Below are positions 25,335 through 33,331 of a DNA stretch of 64,000 nucleotides, in pieces (position 1 is the first letter of the stretch; the number at the start of each line of letters is the position of its first letter). Source of the DNA: Moraxella boevrei DSM 14165 (GTDB taxonomy: Bacteria; Pseudomonadota; Gammaproteobacteria; Pseudomonadales; Moraxellaceae). Below the pieces are notes generated by a model. It made no database searches. It saw only the letters and a program-made list of their open reading frames with translations, and was not told where the DNA came from. The stretch spans positions 43,822-107,821 of the forward strand of contig NZ_KB903811.1 in the NCBI RefSeq assembly GCF_000379845.1, given 5' to 3'. The position numbers and the translations under genes were made by a program.

Positions 25335-26132
25335 TTACGAAGTTTTTTGAGTTAAATTTTGTGTTTTTACCACAGGTCGCCAAGTGATTGCCATTCCATT
25401 TTTATACCGTAAATCAATGCTTTGAATATTAGAAAGTTTTGGGTTTAATTGGTTTTGTAGCAATACGCTCAAACGGTATAATTTTTCTGATGTATTGTCA
25501 TTATCCACCAAAATTCGCAAACCATTGTCAAACCGAAATAACCACGTCATGCGTGATGTGACGATTACTTCATTCACTTTTAAACCAATCGGTAGGTACC
25601 AATCACTAACTTGTTTGGCTTGTTGCATCATTGCAATGGCGTCTTTGTTATCATCGCCCTGCAAATGCATCCAATAATCAGCCTGAAGTTCACTCGGGTC
25701 AGCAGGATGAAACACCACACCACGGGCATCAACCAAGCGTTCGCTACCAAATTTTGCTACCGCTTGGCGGGGTATCACTTTTACCACTAAACCCTGTTGC
25801 CAATCACGGCGGATGTCTACTTGTTCCACCCAATCAATCCGTGCAATTTTGTCAACATAAGTTTGTAAATCGGTCTGTAAAAAATTATCCGTTGCTTGTG
25901 TGCCAACAGTTTGCACCAAAACGTGATGTTCGTATTGGTTTAAATCGTTGGGTAGCACGCTAATCTTGGCGTCTGGCAATTGTCTTAACAACTGAATAGT
26001 CAACCCCAAAAATACCAAAAGAAACACGCCAACCCCTGCCAATAGCCAGTAAATGGGATTTTTCAAGGTCTGTTTATCAAAGTTCATCGCTTTGTCAAAA
26101 CCAAACAAGGACTTGGGTTGAGCGTGGGTCAT
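25335..26132 (-). CDS. ftsQ: Cell-division protein FtsQ
   Basis: The bitopic inner-membrane protein has 265 residues: a cytoplasmic tail to about 30, one membrane helix (about 31-52, YWLLAGVGVFLLVFLGL), a POTRA domain (about 55-125) with IARIDWVEQVDIRRDWQQGL, and a beta domain including ERLVDARGVVFHP and IQSIDLRYKNGMAITW. It recruits FtsB and FtsL to the divisome. The upstream gap to ddlB is 206 bp, unusually wide for this cluster, with a TATAAT at 26188-26193 on the minus strand that could serve an ftsQAZ promoter. Confidence 0.93.
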   Translation of the reverse strand: MTHAQPKSLFGFDKAMNFDKQTLKNPIYWLLAGVGVFLLVFLGLTIQLLRQLPDAKISVLPNDLNQYEHHVLVQTVGTQATDNFLQTDLQTYVDKIARIDWVEQVDIRRDWQQGLVVKVIPRQAVAKFGSERLVDARGVVFHPADPSELQADYWMHLQGDDNKDAIAMMQQAKQVSDWYLPIGLKVNEVIVTSRMTWLFRFDNGLRILVDNDNTSEKLYRLSVLLQNQLNPKLSNIQSIDLRYKNGMAITWRPVVKTQNLTQKTS

Positions 26133-26338
26133 TGGTAAAAATGTTAATCCTAAAAGTCATCAATACAAAAAGTGTCTATCATACCAAATTATACCGACAA
26201 AATAACCTTACTTCATCGCAAAGTTTTTGATATTCATCCGTATTTTGTAAGAAAATGTAGTATTCTAACAGTTTTTGTGAAAATTTAAAACCTTTATCAA
26301 ATATCTGCCAGATTTTCTAAAAAATTTTTTAGCAAAAA

Positions 26339-27250
26339 TTATGACAAAGTCTCTGATAAAATTTGTAAGCATAAATCTGCAAACGAAATCCCAACCTGCT
26401 TGGCGGCCATTGGCACAAGGCTATGGTCGGTCATTCCAGGGACGGTGTTGAGCTCCAAAAGGTACAATTTGCCGTCATCGCCTTTTAAAAAATCCACCCG
26501 CCCCCAACCTTTGCCCCCCACCGCTTCAAAGGCACGCTTGGCAAGCTCGCCCATTTGCTTCTCTTCATCAGCGGTCAAATCAGACGGACACAGATAAGCG
26601 GTATCATTACGCAGATATTTGGCATCATAATCGTAAAATTTGCCCTTGGGGACAATCTTAATGCTTGGCAAGGCCCTATCGCCCAGTAGCGACAAGGCGT
26701 ATTCGCCCCCTGTGATGGCTTTTTCTGCCAAAATCTCGCCGTGATACTGCTTTAAAGTGGGGTAGACTTTTGCCAAATCGCCCACCTGTTCAATCATCAC
26801 CACCCCCACGCTTGACCCTTCACTGGAAGGCTTGACAAAGAGCGGTAAACCAAAGTCTGTCTCCACCGCATCAAAATCGCTGTCATCGTGTAGCACCACA
26901 TACGGCACATTGGGCAAGCCAAGTGCCTGCCAAATCAGGCGACAGCGAAATTTGTCCATCGCAATGGCAGATGCCAGCACACCACAGCCTGTATAAGGCA
27001 CGCCCAAGCCGTCCAGCACCCCCTGCAAACCGCCGTCTTCGCCAAAAGTGCCGTGCAAGACATTAAACACACGGTCAAAGTTTTTAAGCTGTGTCAAATC
27101 ACGCTCTTTGGGATCAAAGTGGTGGGCGTCTATACCTTTGGATAGCAGGGCGTCAAGCACCGCCTTGCCACTTTTTAAAGACACTTCTCGCTCGGCACTT
27201 GTACCACCGCACACCACGGCGACTTTGCCAAAATTTGTTACATCGTTCAT
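26339..27250 (-). CDS. ddlB: D-alanine--D-alanine ligase, compositionally atypical
   Basis: This ATP-grasp enzyme has 303 residues and makes the D-Ala-D-Ala dipeptide for peptidoglycan precursors. GGTSAEREVSLKSGKAV near the N-terminus, LPLFVKPSSEGSSVGV in the middle, and YDYDAKYLRNDTAYLCPS and LYLLELNTVPGMTDHSLVP in the C-terminal lobe are the family signatures. The start is the ATG at 27250 with AAGG nine bases upstream. The composition is odd: lines 26401-27240 average about 51% GC (38-65% per 60 bases), against about 35-42% in flanking genes. That suggests replacement by a homologous allele from a higher-GC relative. It is bordered by a three-gene insert upstream and a 206-bp gap downstream. 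Confidence 0.95.
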   Translation of the reverse strand: MNDVTNFGKVAVVCGGTSAEREVSLKSGKAVLDALLSKGIDAHHFDPKERDLTQLKNFDRVFNVLHGTFGEDGGLQGVLDGLGVPYTGCGVLASAIAMDKFRCRLIWQALGLPNVPYVVLHDDSDFDAVETDFGLPLFVKPSSEGSSVGVVMIEQVGDLAKVYPTLKQYHGEILAEKAITGGEYALSLLGDRALPSIKIVPKGKFYDYDAKYLRNDTAYLCPSDLTADEEKQMGELAKRAFEAVGGKGWGRVDFLKGDDGKLYLLELNTVPGMTDHSLVPMAAKQVGISFADLCLQILSETLS

Positions 27251-27272
27251 AAGTTTTAACCTTAATATAAAA

Positions 27273-27968
27273 TTAAAAACCACACATTTGCTTGTATTCT
27301 TGCAATAATTTATCCATTTCTGGTTTAAATTGTTTAATATAATTATATGCTACCTTTGCACCGCTTGGGTGCGGAAAACAAACGGTTTTGCATTTTTCAA
27401 AGTTTTGGAAAAATACTTGAAATCCGCCACTTTCTTTTTGTACCATTTTTCTCTGACCAATTTCATTGCCAACAACTTTAATGAATTTTTCGTAATTGTC
27501 TTGTTGGTTAATAAAATCTGTTAATCTACGCCCCATAAATAATACTAAACTTGGTTGTAAAACTTCAAAATGAGTAATTAGATAATCAAAATTTTTTGAG
27601 ATTTCATTATAGTCTTCAACACTTTTATTTGCGGTTGGGGAGATATTGGTTTGCATAATACTTTTTTCAAAGTTACCGCCCAAATTCTCCCTATCAAGAG
27701 AATGCCCCCATAATTCAAACCATTTAGCGACAATATTATCATATCTATATTTGTTAAAATTAAAAAAACCATCCCCTAAAAATGGTGTTTTATTAGCAAA
27801 AGTGAAAATTGTAGCATTTTTTCTTTGCCAAATTTCATCATCAGTTAAACCAGTAAATTGCTTATCAGGGTTTATTCCGTGCTCGTAACCACAAATTAAC
27901 AATCCATTTTTATCATTCAATCCTTTAAAAATTGAATTTGCAAGATTAAGATTATCGTAAATAGACAT
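27273..27968 (-). CDS. Unknown protein, possibly uracil-DNA-glycosylase-like fold
   Basis: The protein has 231 residues, with no signal peptide or membrane helix. I do not recognise the family firmly. NGLLICGYEHGINP near 21, PSLVLFMGRRL near 139 and a late TVCFPHPSGAK near 204 sit in the order and spacing of motifs in UDG-superfamily proteins (an early G-x-[ED]-x-G loop, a central hydrophobic strand, and an HPS[GP] motif). Several such proteins are unrelated to DNA repair. Its ATG (27968) overlaps the stop of the 74-residue antitoxin-like gene by one base (TAATG), so translation is probably coupled. It ends only 22 bp before ddlB starts. Composition is AT-rich, unlike ddlB. Confidence 0.55.
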   Translation of the reverse strand: MSIYDNLNLANSIFKGLNDKNGLLICGYEHGINPDKQFTGLTDDEIWQRKNATIFTFANKTPFLGDGFFNFNKYRYDNIVAKWFELWGHSLDRENLGGNFEKSIMQTNISPTANKSVEDYNEISKNFDYLITHFEVLQPSLVLFMGRRLTDFINQQDNYEKFIKVVGNEIGQRKMVQKESGGFQVFFQNFEKCKTVCFPHPSGAKVAYNYIKQFKPEMDKLLQEYKQMCGF

Positions 27969-28192
27969 TACTTTTCTCCAAAATAAAAACTATCAAAATC
28001 AGGGGCAAAAACCACTTTGCCTTTTAATGTACCTGCGGTGCGTTTTTTTGGAGTATTGATTGGCTTAGCAGACTGATTTTTTTGTGTCATAAATTCATCA
28101 ATCAATCCAAAAATTTGTTTTTGCTCCAATTGTGGCAAAGACTGAATATAATCCACCGCTTGCCCCAGTGTTTGAATGGATTTTGTTTTCAT
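27968..28192 (-). CDS. Small DUF2281/VapB-like protein
   Basis: The protein has 74 residues. The helix near the start (LGQAVDYIQSLPQLEQKQIFGLIDEFM, shown here in part) followed by a lysine-rich linker and AGTLKGKVVFAPDFD matches the layout of DUF2281-type antitoxins, whose tails read roughly AGxxKGxxxxxxDFD. No PIN-domain toxin follows; the partner would be the 231-residue protein. The start is the ATG at 28192 with AAGGAG five bases upstream; a GTG one codon earlier overlaps the stop of the preceding gene. Calling the pair a toxin-antitoxin system is speculative. Confidence 0.5.
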   Translation of the reverse strand: MKTKSIQTLGQAVDYIQSLPQLEQKQIFGLIDEFMTQKNQSAKPINTPKKRTAGTLKGKVVFAPDFDSFYFGEK

Positions 28193-28194
28193 CA

Positions 28195-28611
28195 CTACTC
28201 CTTATTCAATGTATCAGCACTAACTTTAAGCCCATTGATTGGTTTGGCTAATTGACCTTTAAAATAATAAAACTCGCCTGCTCTTGGCAAGGGCTTTAAT
28301 ATAAATTGATAATGGCGAGCGTCAATGATTGTCGGTTTAATATCGCCTTGATATGAACCAATTTGCAGTCCATTCAAAGGCGTTAAGCCAAGCCACGATT
28401 GCCCAAAATAAGTGGGGCTACTGACGGTAATTTGCACAGGTTTATCACTATAAATAGGGTTATAAATTTGGCTGTGTCTGTCTTTGTCCACCCATTCTAT
28501 ATATTCAAAAAAACAAGTAGGTAAGGATTTATCGCTAATATGAAAACGCCCATAAGTTCCTGCTTGACAAACGCTTGCCAAAAGAGCGGTTAATAAAAGC
28601 CATTTTTTCAT
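28195..28611 (-). CDS. Small secreted protein of unknown function
   Basis: The protein has 138 residues with a clean signal peptide (about 1-17, ending VCQAG), so it is probably periplasmic or secreted. One further cysteine remains in the mature part (SLPTCFFEYIEW). The rest is beta-rich: KPVQITVSSPTYFGQSWLG and AGEFYYFKGQLAKP. I do not recognise the family. The ATG at 28611 has AAGGA upstream and the gene begins 10 bp after murC ends; its stop overlaps the region of the next start. It is part of the three-gene insert that separates murC from ddlB. Confidence 0.6.
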   Translation of the reverse strand: MKKWLLLTALLASVCQAGTYGRFHISDKSLPTCFFEYIEWVDKDRHSQIYNPIYSDKPVQITVSSPTYFGQSWLGLTPLNGLQIGSYQGDIKPTIIDARHYQFILKPLPRAGEFYYFKGQLAKPINGLKVSADTLNKE

Positions 28612-28620
28612 TTCAAATCC

Positions 28621-30072
28621 TTAATTTAAATAAACCCCATTCTCCTTTAATTCCAAACACAACTGCCCCACATTGCCTGCCCCTTGCGTAATGAGTAAAT
28701 CACCTGCCTTTAAGCCTGCTTGCAATACTTGTTTGATTTGTGTTTTGTCGTCCACATTCAACACAATCGGCTCAACTTGCCCACGCTCACGAATAGAGCG
28801 CGCCAAATCATCACTTGTCGCCCCCTTAATTGGCTCTTCGCCTGCCCCATAGACATCAAGCAATATCAATTTATCCACCTGCGACAACACCGCCACAAAG
28901 TCATTAAAACAATCTCGTGTACGACTGTAACGGTGCGGTTGAAACATCATCACCAAACGGCGGTCTGGATAGCTTTGGCGTGCAGTAGCAATGGTCGCTG
29001 CCACTTCGGTAGGGTGATGCCCATAATCGTCAATCAACACAATATCACCGCCATCGGTGGCAAAACTACCATTATTTTCAAAACGTCTACCCACACCAGC
29101 AAATTTTTCCACCGCACGAGCAATTGCATCATCGCTCACGCCTTCGTCAGTCGCCATCGTGATTGCCCCAAGTGCATTATAAACGTTATGCAAACCCGGA
29201 ATGTTCAGGGTGATTTTTAACGGTTCTTTATCTTTTCTTAACACGGTAAAATGCGTTTTTGTGCCGTCAGCAACCACATCAACCGCACGCACGTCATTAT
29301 GTTCTTCCAAACCATAAGTTAAAACAGGGCGAGCGATATCGTCTATCATGCCATACAGTTCTTTGTCATCGCCACAAATCACCGCCAAACCATAAAACGG
29401 CATATTTTGCAAAAATTGAATGTAGGCTTTTTTCAAATTATCAAAACTGTTGCCATAGGTTTCCATGTGGTCTTCGTCAATATTGGTAACGATACACGCC
29501 ATCGGACGCAAACTCAAAAATGATGCATCGGACTCGTCCGCTTCGGCAACCAAATAACGACTTTGCCCCAAAGACGCATTTTTACCAAAAGCATTGACTT
29601 TTCCGCCAACGACATAGGTTGGGTCAAGCCCTGCTTCATGGAGCATCACGGTTAGCAAACTTGTGGTAGTGGTTTTGCCATGGGCCCCAGCGACTGCAAT
29701 ACCATGACGATAACGCATCAGCTCGCCCAACATATCGGCACGGCGAACCACAGGAATGCGAGCGGTCAACGCCGACACAATTTCCGGATTGGTGCGATCA
29801 ATCGCAGACGACACCACAACCACATCAGCATTTTGAATATTTTTGCTATCGTGTTGGATAAAGACTTGCACGCCCATTTTTTCTAGGCGTTCGGTAACGC
29901 CACTTGCCTTGATGTCCGAGCCTGACACGGTGTAGCCTTGATTGTGAATGACTTCGGCAATACCGCACATTCCTGCCCCACCGATACCGACAAAATGAAT
30001 GTGTTTAATGCGACGCATTTCTGGGATTTCAATCAGACGTTTTGGCAATTTTTTGGTTTTTTGTTCGCTCAT
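28621..30072 (-). CDS. murC: UDP-N-acetylmuramate--L-alanine ligase
   Basis: It adds L-Ala to UDP-MurNAc in the cytoplasm. The product has 483 residues: [17 protein letters not shown] (UDP-sugar loop), [17 protein letters not shown] (ATP P-loop) and [16 protein letters not shown] are diagnostic. Several starts are possible because the 5' end holds a tandem 9-base unit ATGAGAAAA (30076-30102). I choose the last ATG, 30072 (MSEQKTKK), since a GAG seven bases upstream can serve as ribosome site; upstream starts would add up to ten residues ([10 protein letters not shown]). It follows murG by about 70 bp and is followed after 10 bp by the accessory insert. Confidence 0.95.
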   Translation of the reverse strand: MSEQKTKKLPKRLIEIPEMRRIKHIHFVGIGGAGMCGIAEVIHNQGYTVSGSDIKASGVTERLEKMGVQVFIQHDSKNIQNADVVVVSSAIDRTNPEIVSALTARIPVVRRADMLGELMRYRHGIAVAGAHGKTTTTSLLTVMLHEAGLDPTYVVGGKVNAFGKNASLGQSRYLVAEADESDASFLSLRPMACIVTNIDEDHMETYGNSFDNLKKAYIQFLQNMPFYGLAVICGDDKELYGMIDDIARPVLTYGLEEHNDVRAVDVVADGTKTHFTVLRKDKEPLKITLNIPGLHNVYNALGAITMATDEGVSDDAIARAVEKFAGVGRRFENNGSFATDGGDIVLIDDYGHHPTEVAATIATARQSYPDRRLVMMFQPHRYSRTRDCFNDFVAVLSQVDKLILLDVYGAGEEPIKGATSDDLARSIRERGQVEPIVLNVDDKTQIKQVLQAGLKAGDLLITQGAGNVGQLCLELKENGVYLN

Positions 30073-30075
30073 CAT

Positions 30076-30102
30076 TTTTCTCATTTTTCTCATTTTTCTC
30101 AT
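30076..30102 (-). repeat. Tandem 9-bp repeat over the murC start
   Basis: Three copies of ATGAGAAAA on the minus strand (TTTTTCTCA-type units on the plus strand), each carrying both an ATG and a GAG that could act as a ribosome site for the next ATG. The unit is a multiple of three, so copy-number change would keep all starts in frame. Confidence 0.7.
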
Positions 30103-30144
30103 TTTTTAAATTTTATTAAAATAAAATTAAATATTGGTAAAAAA

Positions 30145-31257
30145 TTAATTTAAATTATCTAAAATAATTTTCGCACATTGTTCGGTAGATTGTGGATTAC
30201 CAAATTGTCGAGCTTTGTTGGCAATTTGCAAAATTTTTGTACGGTCAAGGTCGGCTAAAATCGCAGACAAACTGTCGGCATTCAGCTGAGATTGGGGTAA
30301 CAAAAATCCTGCACCCTGTTCAGACAGGCTTTTGGCATTGGCAGTTTGGTGGTCGTCTACCGCACTTGGCAACGGCACAAACACCGCAGGCAAGCCCACA
30401 TTTGCCACTTCGGTGACGGTCAAAGCCCCTGCTCGGCAAACGATAACATCCGCCCACGCATAGGCTTCTGCCATGTCGCTGATAAAAGGTGAAATTTGGT
30501 AGGGTGTGGTTTGCAACTCCACTTTGTCATATACAGCTTGGGTATCTTCCAAATTATTTTTACCACATTGATGGCGTACTTGCCAACTTTTACCTAGTTT
30601 TTCTAATTTGCTTAAGGTGGGAGCGATATTGTTGTTTAACACTTGCGAACCAAGCGAACCACCGACAATCAGAAGTTTTAACGGACTGGTATCGGCTAGG
30701 TTGATACGATGATTGGGTTCGGGTAATTTAACAATGGCTTCACGCACAGGGTTACCGACCGTGATAACTTTTTGAATGGGCAAATCGGTAAACGTGTTGG
30801 CAAAGGCTTGCATGACGGTTTTTGCCATTTTTGCCAAATAACGATTGCTCATACCAGCGATGGCGTTTTGTTCATGAATGACAATCGGTTTTTTGCAAAT
30901 TTTCGCCGCAAGCCCCCCCGGTGCGGTAACATAACCACCAAAACCGACCACCATGTCAATTTGATTACTTTTGATAATTTTTACACACGCCAAAGTCGCT
31001 TTTAACAAGGCATTCGGGGCTTGTAACAAGCGTTTAATACCATTACCACGCAAGCCCTGCATGTCAATGGCGTGATAGATAAAATCGGTGTTGGCAAGCA
31101 AATCGTTTTCCATACCCTTCACCGTGCCAAGCCAATGTACTGTCGCCCCTTGTTGTTGCAAAGCATGAGCCACCGCCATTGCAGGAAACACATGACCGCC
31201 TGTGCCTGCTGCCATCATCAAAATTGTTGGCTTTTTTTGCGGAGTATTGCTTGTCAT
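30145..31257 (-). CDS. murG: Lipid II-forming N-acetylglucosaminyltransferase MurG
   Basis: The peripheral GT-B transferase has 370 residues and adds GlcNAc to lipid I. MMAAGTGGHVFPAMAVA near the N-terminus is the G-loop, VVGFGGYVTAPGG and IVIHEQNAIAGMSNR are the middle signatures, and LLIVGGSLGSQVLN and VCRAGALTVTEVANVG bind the UDP-sugar in the second lobe. The start is the ATG at 31257 with AAAGG upstream. It is the first gene of the murG-murC-ddlB-ftsQAZ run in this window; ftsW and earlier cluster genes are not adjacent. A C7 tract (about 30910-30917) lies inside the gene. Confidence 0.96.
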   Translation of the reverse strand: MTSNTPQKKPTILMMAAGTGGHVFPAMAVAHALQQQGATVHWLGTVKGMENDLLANTDFIYHAIDMQGLRGNGIKRLLQAPNALLKATLACVKIIKSNQIDMVVGFGGYVTAPGGLAAKICKKPIVIHEQNAIAGMSNRYLAKMAKTVMQAFANTFTDLPIQKVITVGNPVREAIVKLPEPNHRINLADTSPLKLLIVGGSLGSQVLNNNIAPTLSKLEKLGKSWQVRHQCGKNNLEDTQAVYDKVELQTTPYQISPFISDMAEAYAWADVIVCRAGALTVTEVANVGLPAVFVPLPSAVDDHQTANAKSLSEQGAGFLLPQSQLNADSLSAILADLDRTKILQIANKARQFGNPQSTEQCAKIILDNLN

Positions 31258-31562
31258 AAGGGTGCCTTTGTCAGGAATAATGATTGGAAATAGTCAGTTA
31301 AATTTTGGGAAAAAATAAGCGGTGACGTGCTGTCAAAAAAATGGTGAAATGATAGCATTTTTTGTCAATTTTTTAAAGGGATATCCGTAGAGAGTTTTTG
31401 CTAAATGATTGCTAAACGATTGCTAAATGTTTTTTAAATGTAATCTTGTAATTTTTATAAAAATCTTGGTGTTTTTATTTAATTATTTTAATTTTTTGTT
31501 TAAAAGATAGTAAAAAATAAGCTAGAAAAATTTTCCTAGCCTATTGATTTATGTAAGTTTAA
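31258..31562. other. Intergenic region upstream of murG with gshB terminator and 11-bp iterations
   Basis: A 305-bp gap, no gene seen. At 31521-31540 GCTAG and CTAGC close a hairpin with an AT-rich inner stem; on the minus strand it is followed by a T-rich stretch, so it terminates transcription before murG or marks the end of an upstream transcript. At 31400-31429 GCTAAATGATT, GCTAAACGATT and GCTAAATG repeat with an 11-bp period. TGCTATCAT on the minus strand near 31350 could be the extended -10 of murG. Confidence 0.45.
31400..31429. repeat. 2.7 copies of an 11-bp direct repeat
   Basis: GCTAAATGATT (31400-31410), GCTAAACGATT (31411-31421) and GCTAAATG (31422-31429). The spacing is one helical turn, so a protein could bind on one face. 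It lies upstream of the presumed murG promoter. Function unknown. Confidence 0.55.
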
Positions 31563-32507
31563 TTAAAACAACCCTTCAATCACCTTAATAAATTCACCCG
31601 CAATGTCCGTACCAAACTGGTCATCAATCTCACGAATGCAGGTCGGTGAAGTTACATTAATCTCAGTAATAAATCCGCCAATCACATCAAGACCAACAAA
31701 TAATAAGCCTTTTTCAAGCAAAATCGGAGCGACAGTTTCAGCAAGTTTACGTTCGGTGTCAGACAAAGGCATCACCACGCCACGACCACCAGCAGCGAGA
31801 TTACCACGAGTTTCACCATCAGCAGGAATACGAGCCAAACAATAGTCCACAGGTTTACCACCGACAATCAAAATCCGCTTATCGCCGTCTTTGATTTCGG
31901 GGATAAATTTTTGTGCCATAATCGGTAAAGTTTCTAATTGCGTGAGCATTTCAAGCGTTGAGCCGATGTTTGGGCTGTTATCGGTCAAGCGAAAAATCCC
32001 CATACCGCCCATACCGTCAAGGGGTTTGACAATCACGTCTTTATGCTCGCTAATAAATTCACGAATATGCGACTGTTGTTGGCTCACCGTGGTTGGGGTC
32101 ATTAAGTGTGGAAATTGGGTCGCGAAAAGTTTTTCATTGCAATTTTGTACATTTGTGGGGTCATTGACAACTTTCACGCCTGCACGCTTGGCGTATTCTA
32201 ACAGATACAAAGCGTACAAAAATTTCATATCAAAGGGTGGGTCTTTACGCATTAAAATCACGTCAAAATCGGTGGCTTTTTGCGTTACCTTTTCACCAAG
32301 TTCATAAAATTTGTCAGGATTTTTAAAGGCGTTGACTGATTGATTATCAATCATCAGTTCACCATTTTTTAGCCATAAATCATTGATTTTACAATAATTT
32401 AAGTAATGGTTGCGTTCTTGAATTGCCCACATCATAGCAAGCGTACTATCTTTTTTGTAATTGATGGTAGCGATGTCGTCCATCACGATTAGAAAATTGA
32501 GTTTCAT
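31563..32507 (-). CDS. gshB: Glutathione synthetase
   Basis: The ATP-grasp ligase has 314 residues and joins gamma-Glu-Cys to glycine. Signatures include LNFLIVMDDIATINYKKDS at the start, DVILMRKDPPFDMKFLY, VVNDPTNVQNCNEKLFA, VKPLDGMGGMGIF and a late VTSPTCIREID. The start is the ATG at 32507 with AAGGA upstream, 25 bp after pyrE on the same strand, so the two are probably co-transcribed. No gshA is visible in the window. Confidence 0.95.
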   Translation of the reverse strand: MKLNFLIVMDDIATINYKKDSTLAMMWAIQERNHYLNYCKINDLWLKNGELMIDNQSVNAFKNPDKFYELGEKVTQKATDFDVILMRKDPPFDMKFLYALYLLEYAKRAGVKVVNDPTNVQNCNEKLFATQFPHLMTPTTVSQQQSHIREFISEHKDVIVKPLDGMGGMGIFRLTDNSPNIGSTLEMLTQLETLPIMAQKFIPEIKDGDKRILIVGGKPVDYCLARIPADGETRGNLAAGGRGVVMPLSDTERKLAETVAPILLEKGLLFVGLDVIGGFITEINVTSPTCIREIDDQFGTDIAGEFIKVIEGLF

Positions 32508-32532
32508 GATTTTTCCTTATAATATGTCTTTC

Positions 32533-33189
32533 TTACACCCCATACTGCTCACGATAGGCAGTCATTTTGGCAAGCTCATCAGCTGTGCCATGTTTAGCGA
32601 CATAATCGGTAATATCGTCCATGCTGACAAGTGCCAGTACAGGTACGTTTAATTCATCACCCAGCTCTTGAATAGCGGATTTTTCGCCCTGCCCTTTTTC
32701 TTTGCGGTCAAGCGCAACTATCACGCCAGCCACCGTCGCTCCTGCCTTATCAAGCAAACCCACCACTTCACGCATTGCCGTGCCTGCGGTCATGACATCG
32801 TCAATCACCCACACCGATTTTCCATTTAAATCCGCACCGACTAGCATACCGCCTTCACCGTGGTCTTTGGCTTCTTTGCGGTTGTAGCCCCATTCAGCAT
32901 TGATGTTGTGGTTTTTAAATAAGGCTTGGGCAGTTGCCCCTACAAAGGGAATGCCTTTATACGCCGCCCCAAAAATCACGAGATTATCAGTATCAGCGTT
33001 TTTTATCTGTTTAGCAAGAGCATCAGCATAACCGTCCGCCAATGATGATAATAACTCACCAGTTGATAACAAGCCAGCGTTAAAAAAATACGGACTGATA
33101 CGACCTGATTTTAAGGTAAATTCGCCAAATTTTAGCACGTTATTGTCAAGGACGATTTTGATAAAGTTTTGTGGGTTAAAGTTTGCCAT
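32533..33189 (-). CDS. pyrE: Orotate phosphoribosyltransferase
   Basis: The enzyme has 218 residues and makes OMP from orotate and PRPP in pyrimidine synthesis. The PRPP motif VWVIDDVMTAGTAMREV is near 127; LKSGRISPYFFNAG near the N-terminus, VIFGAAYKGIPFV and GYNRKEAKDHGEGG (the flexible loop) complete the family pattern. The start is the ATG at 33189 with AAGGAAA upstream; a TATAAT at 33221-33226 on the minus strand is a likely -10. It is the first gene of a pyrE-gshB pair. Confidence 0.95.
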   Translation of the reverse strand: MANFNPQNFIKIVLDNNVLKFGEFTLKSGRISPYFFNAGLLSTGELLSSLADGYADALAKQIKNADTDNLVIFGAAYKGIPFVGATAQALFKNHNINAEWGYNRKEAKDHGEGGMLVGADLNGKSVWVIDDVMTAGTAMREVVGLLDKAGATVAGVIVALDRKEKGQGEKSAIQELGDELNVPVLALVSMDDITDYVAKHGTADELAKMTAYREQYGV

Positions 33190-33331
33190 TGATTTTCCTT
33201 TTCAAAAAAATGATGAAGTCATTATAAAGAAAAACCCGCCAAAAAACCATGCCAAACATAGACAACTTTTTAAATTTCAGCAGATAAAATCAAAAACAAC
33301 CATGTTAAATTGTCGTCTTTCATTGCAAACC

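Noticed and set aside
30905..30920. C7 tract in murG as a phase-variable switch
   Set aside because: Frame is intact in an essential gene, and the tract is short; switching would be lethal.
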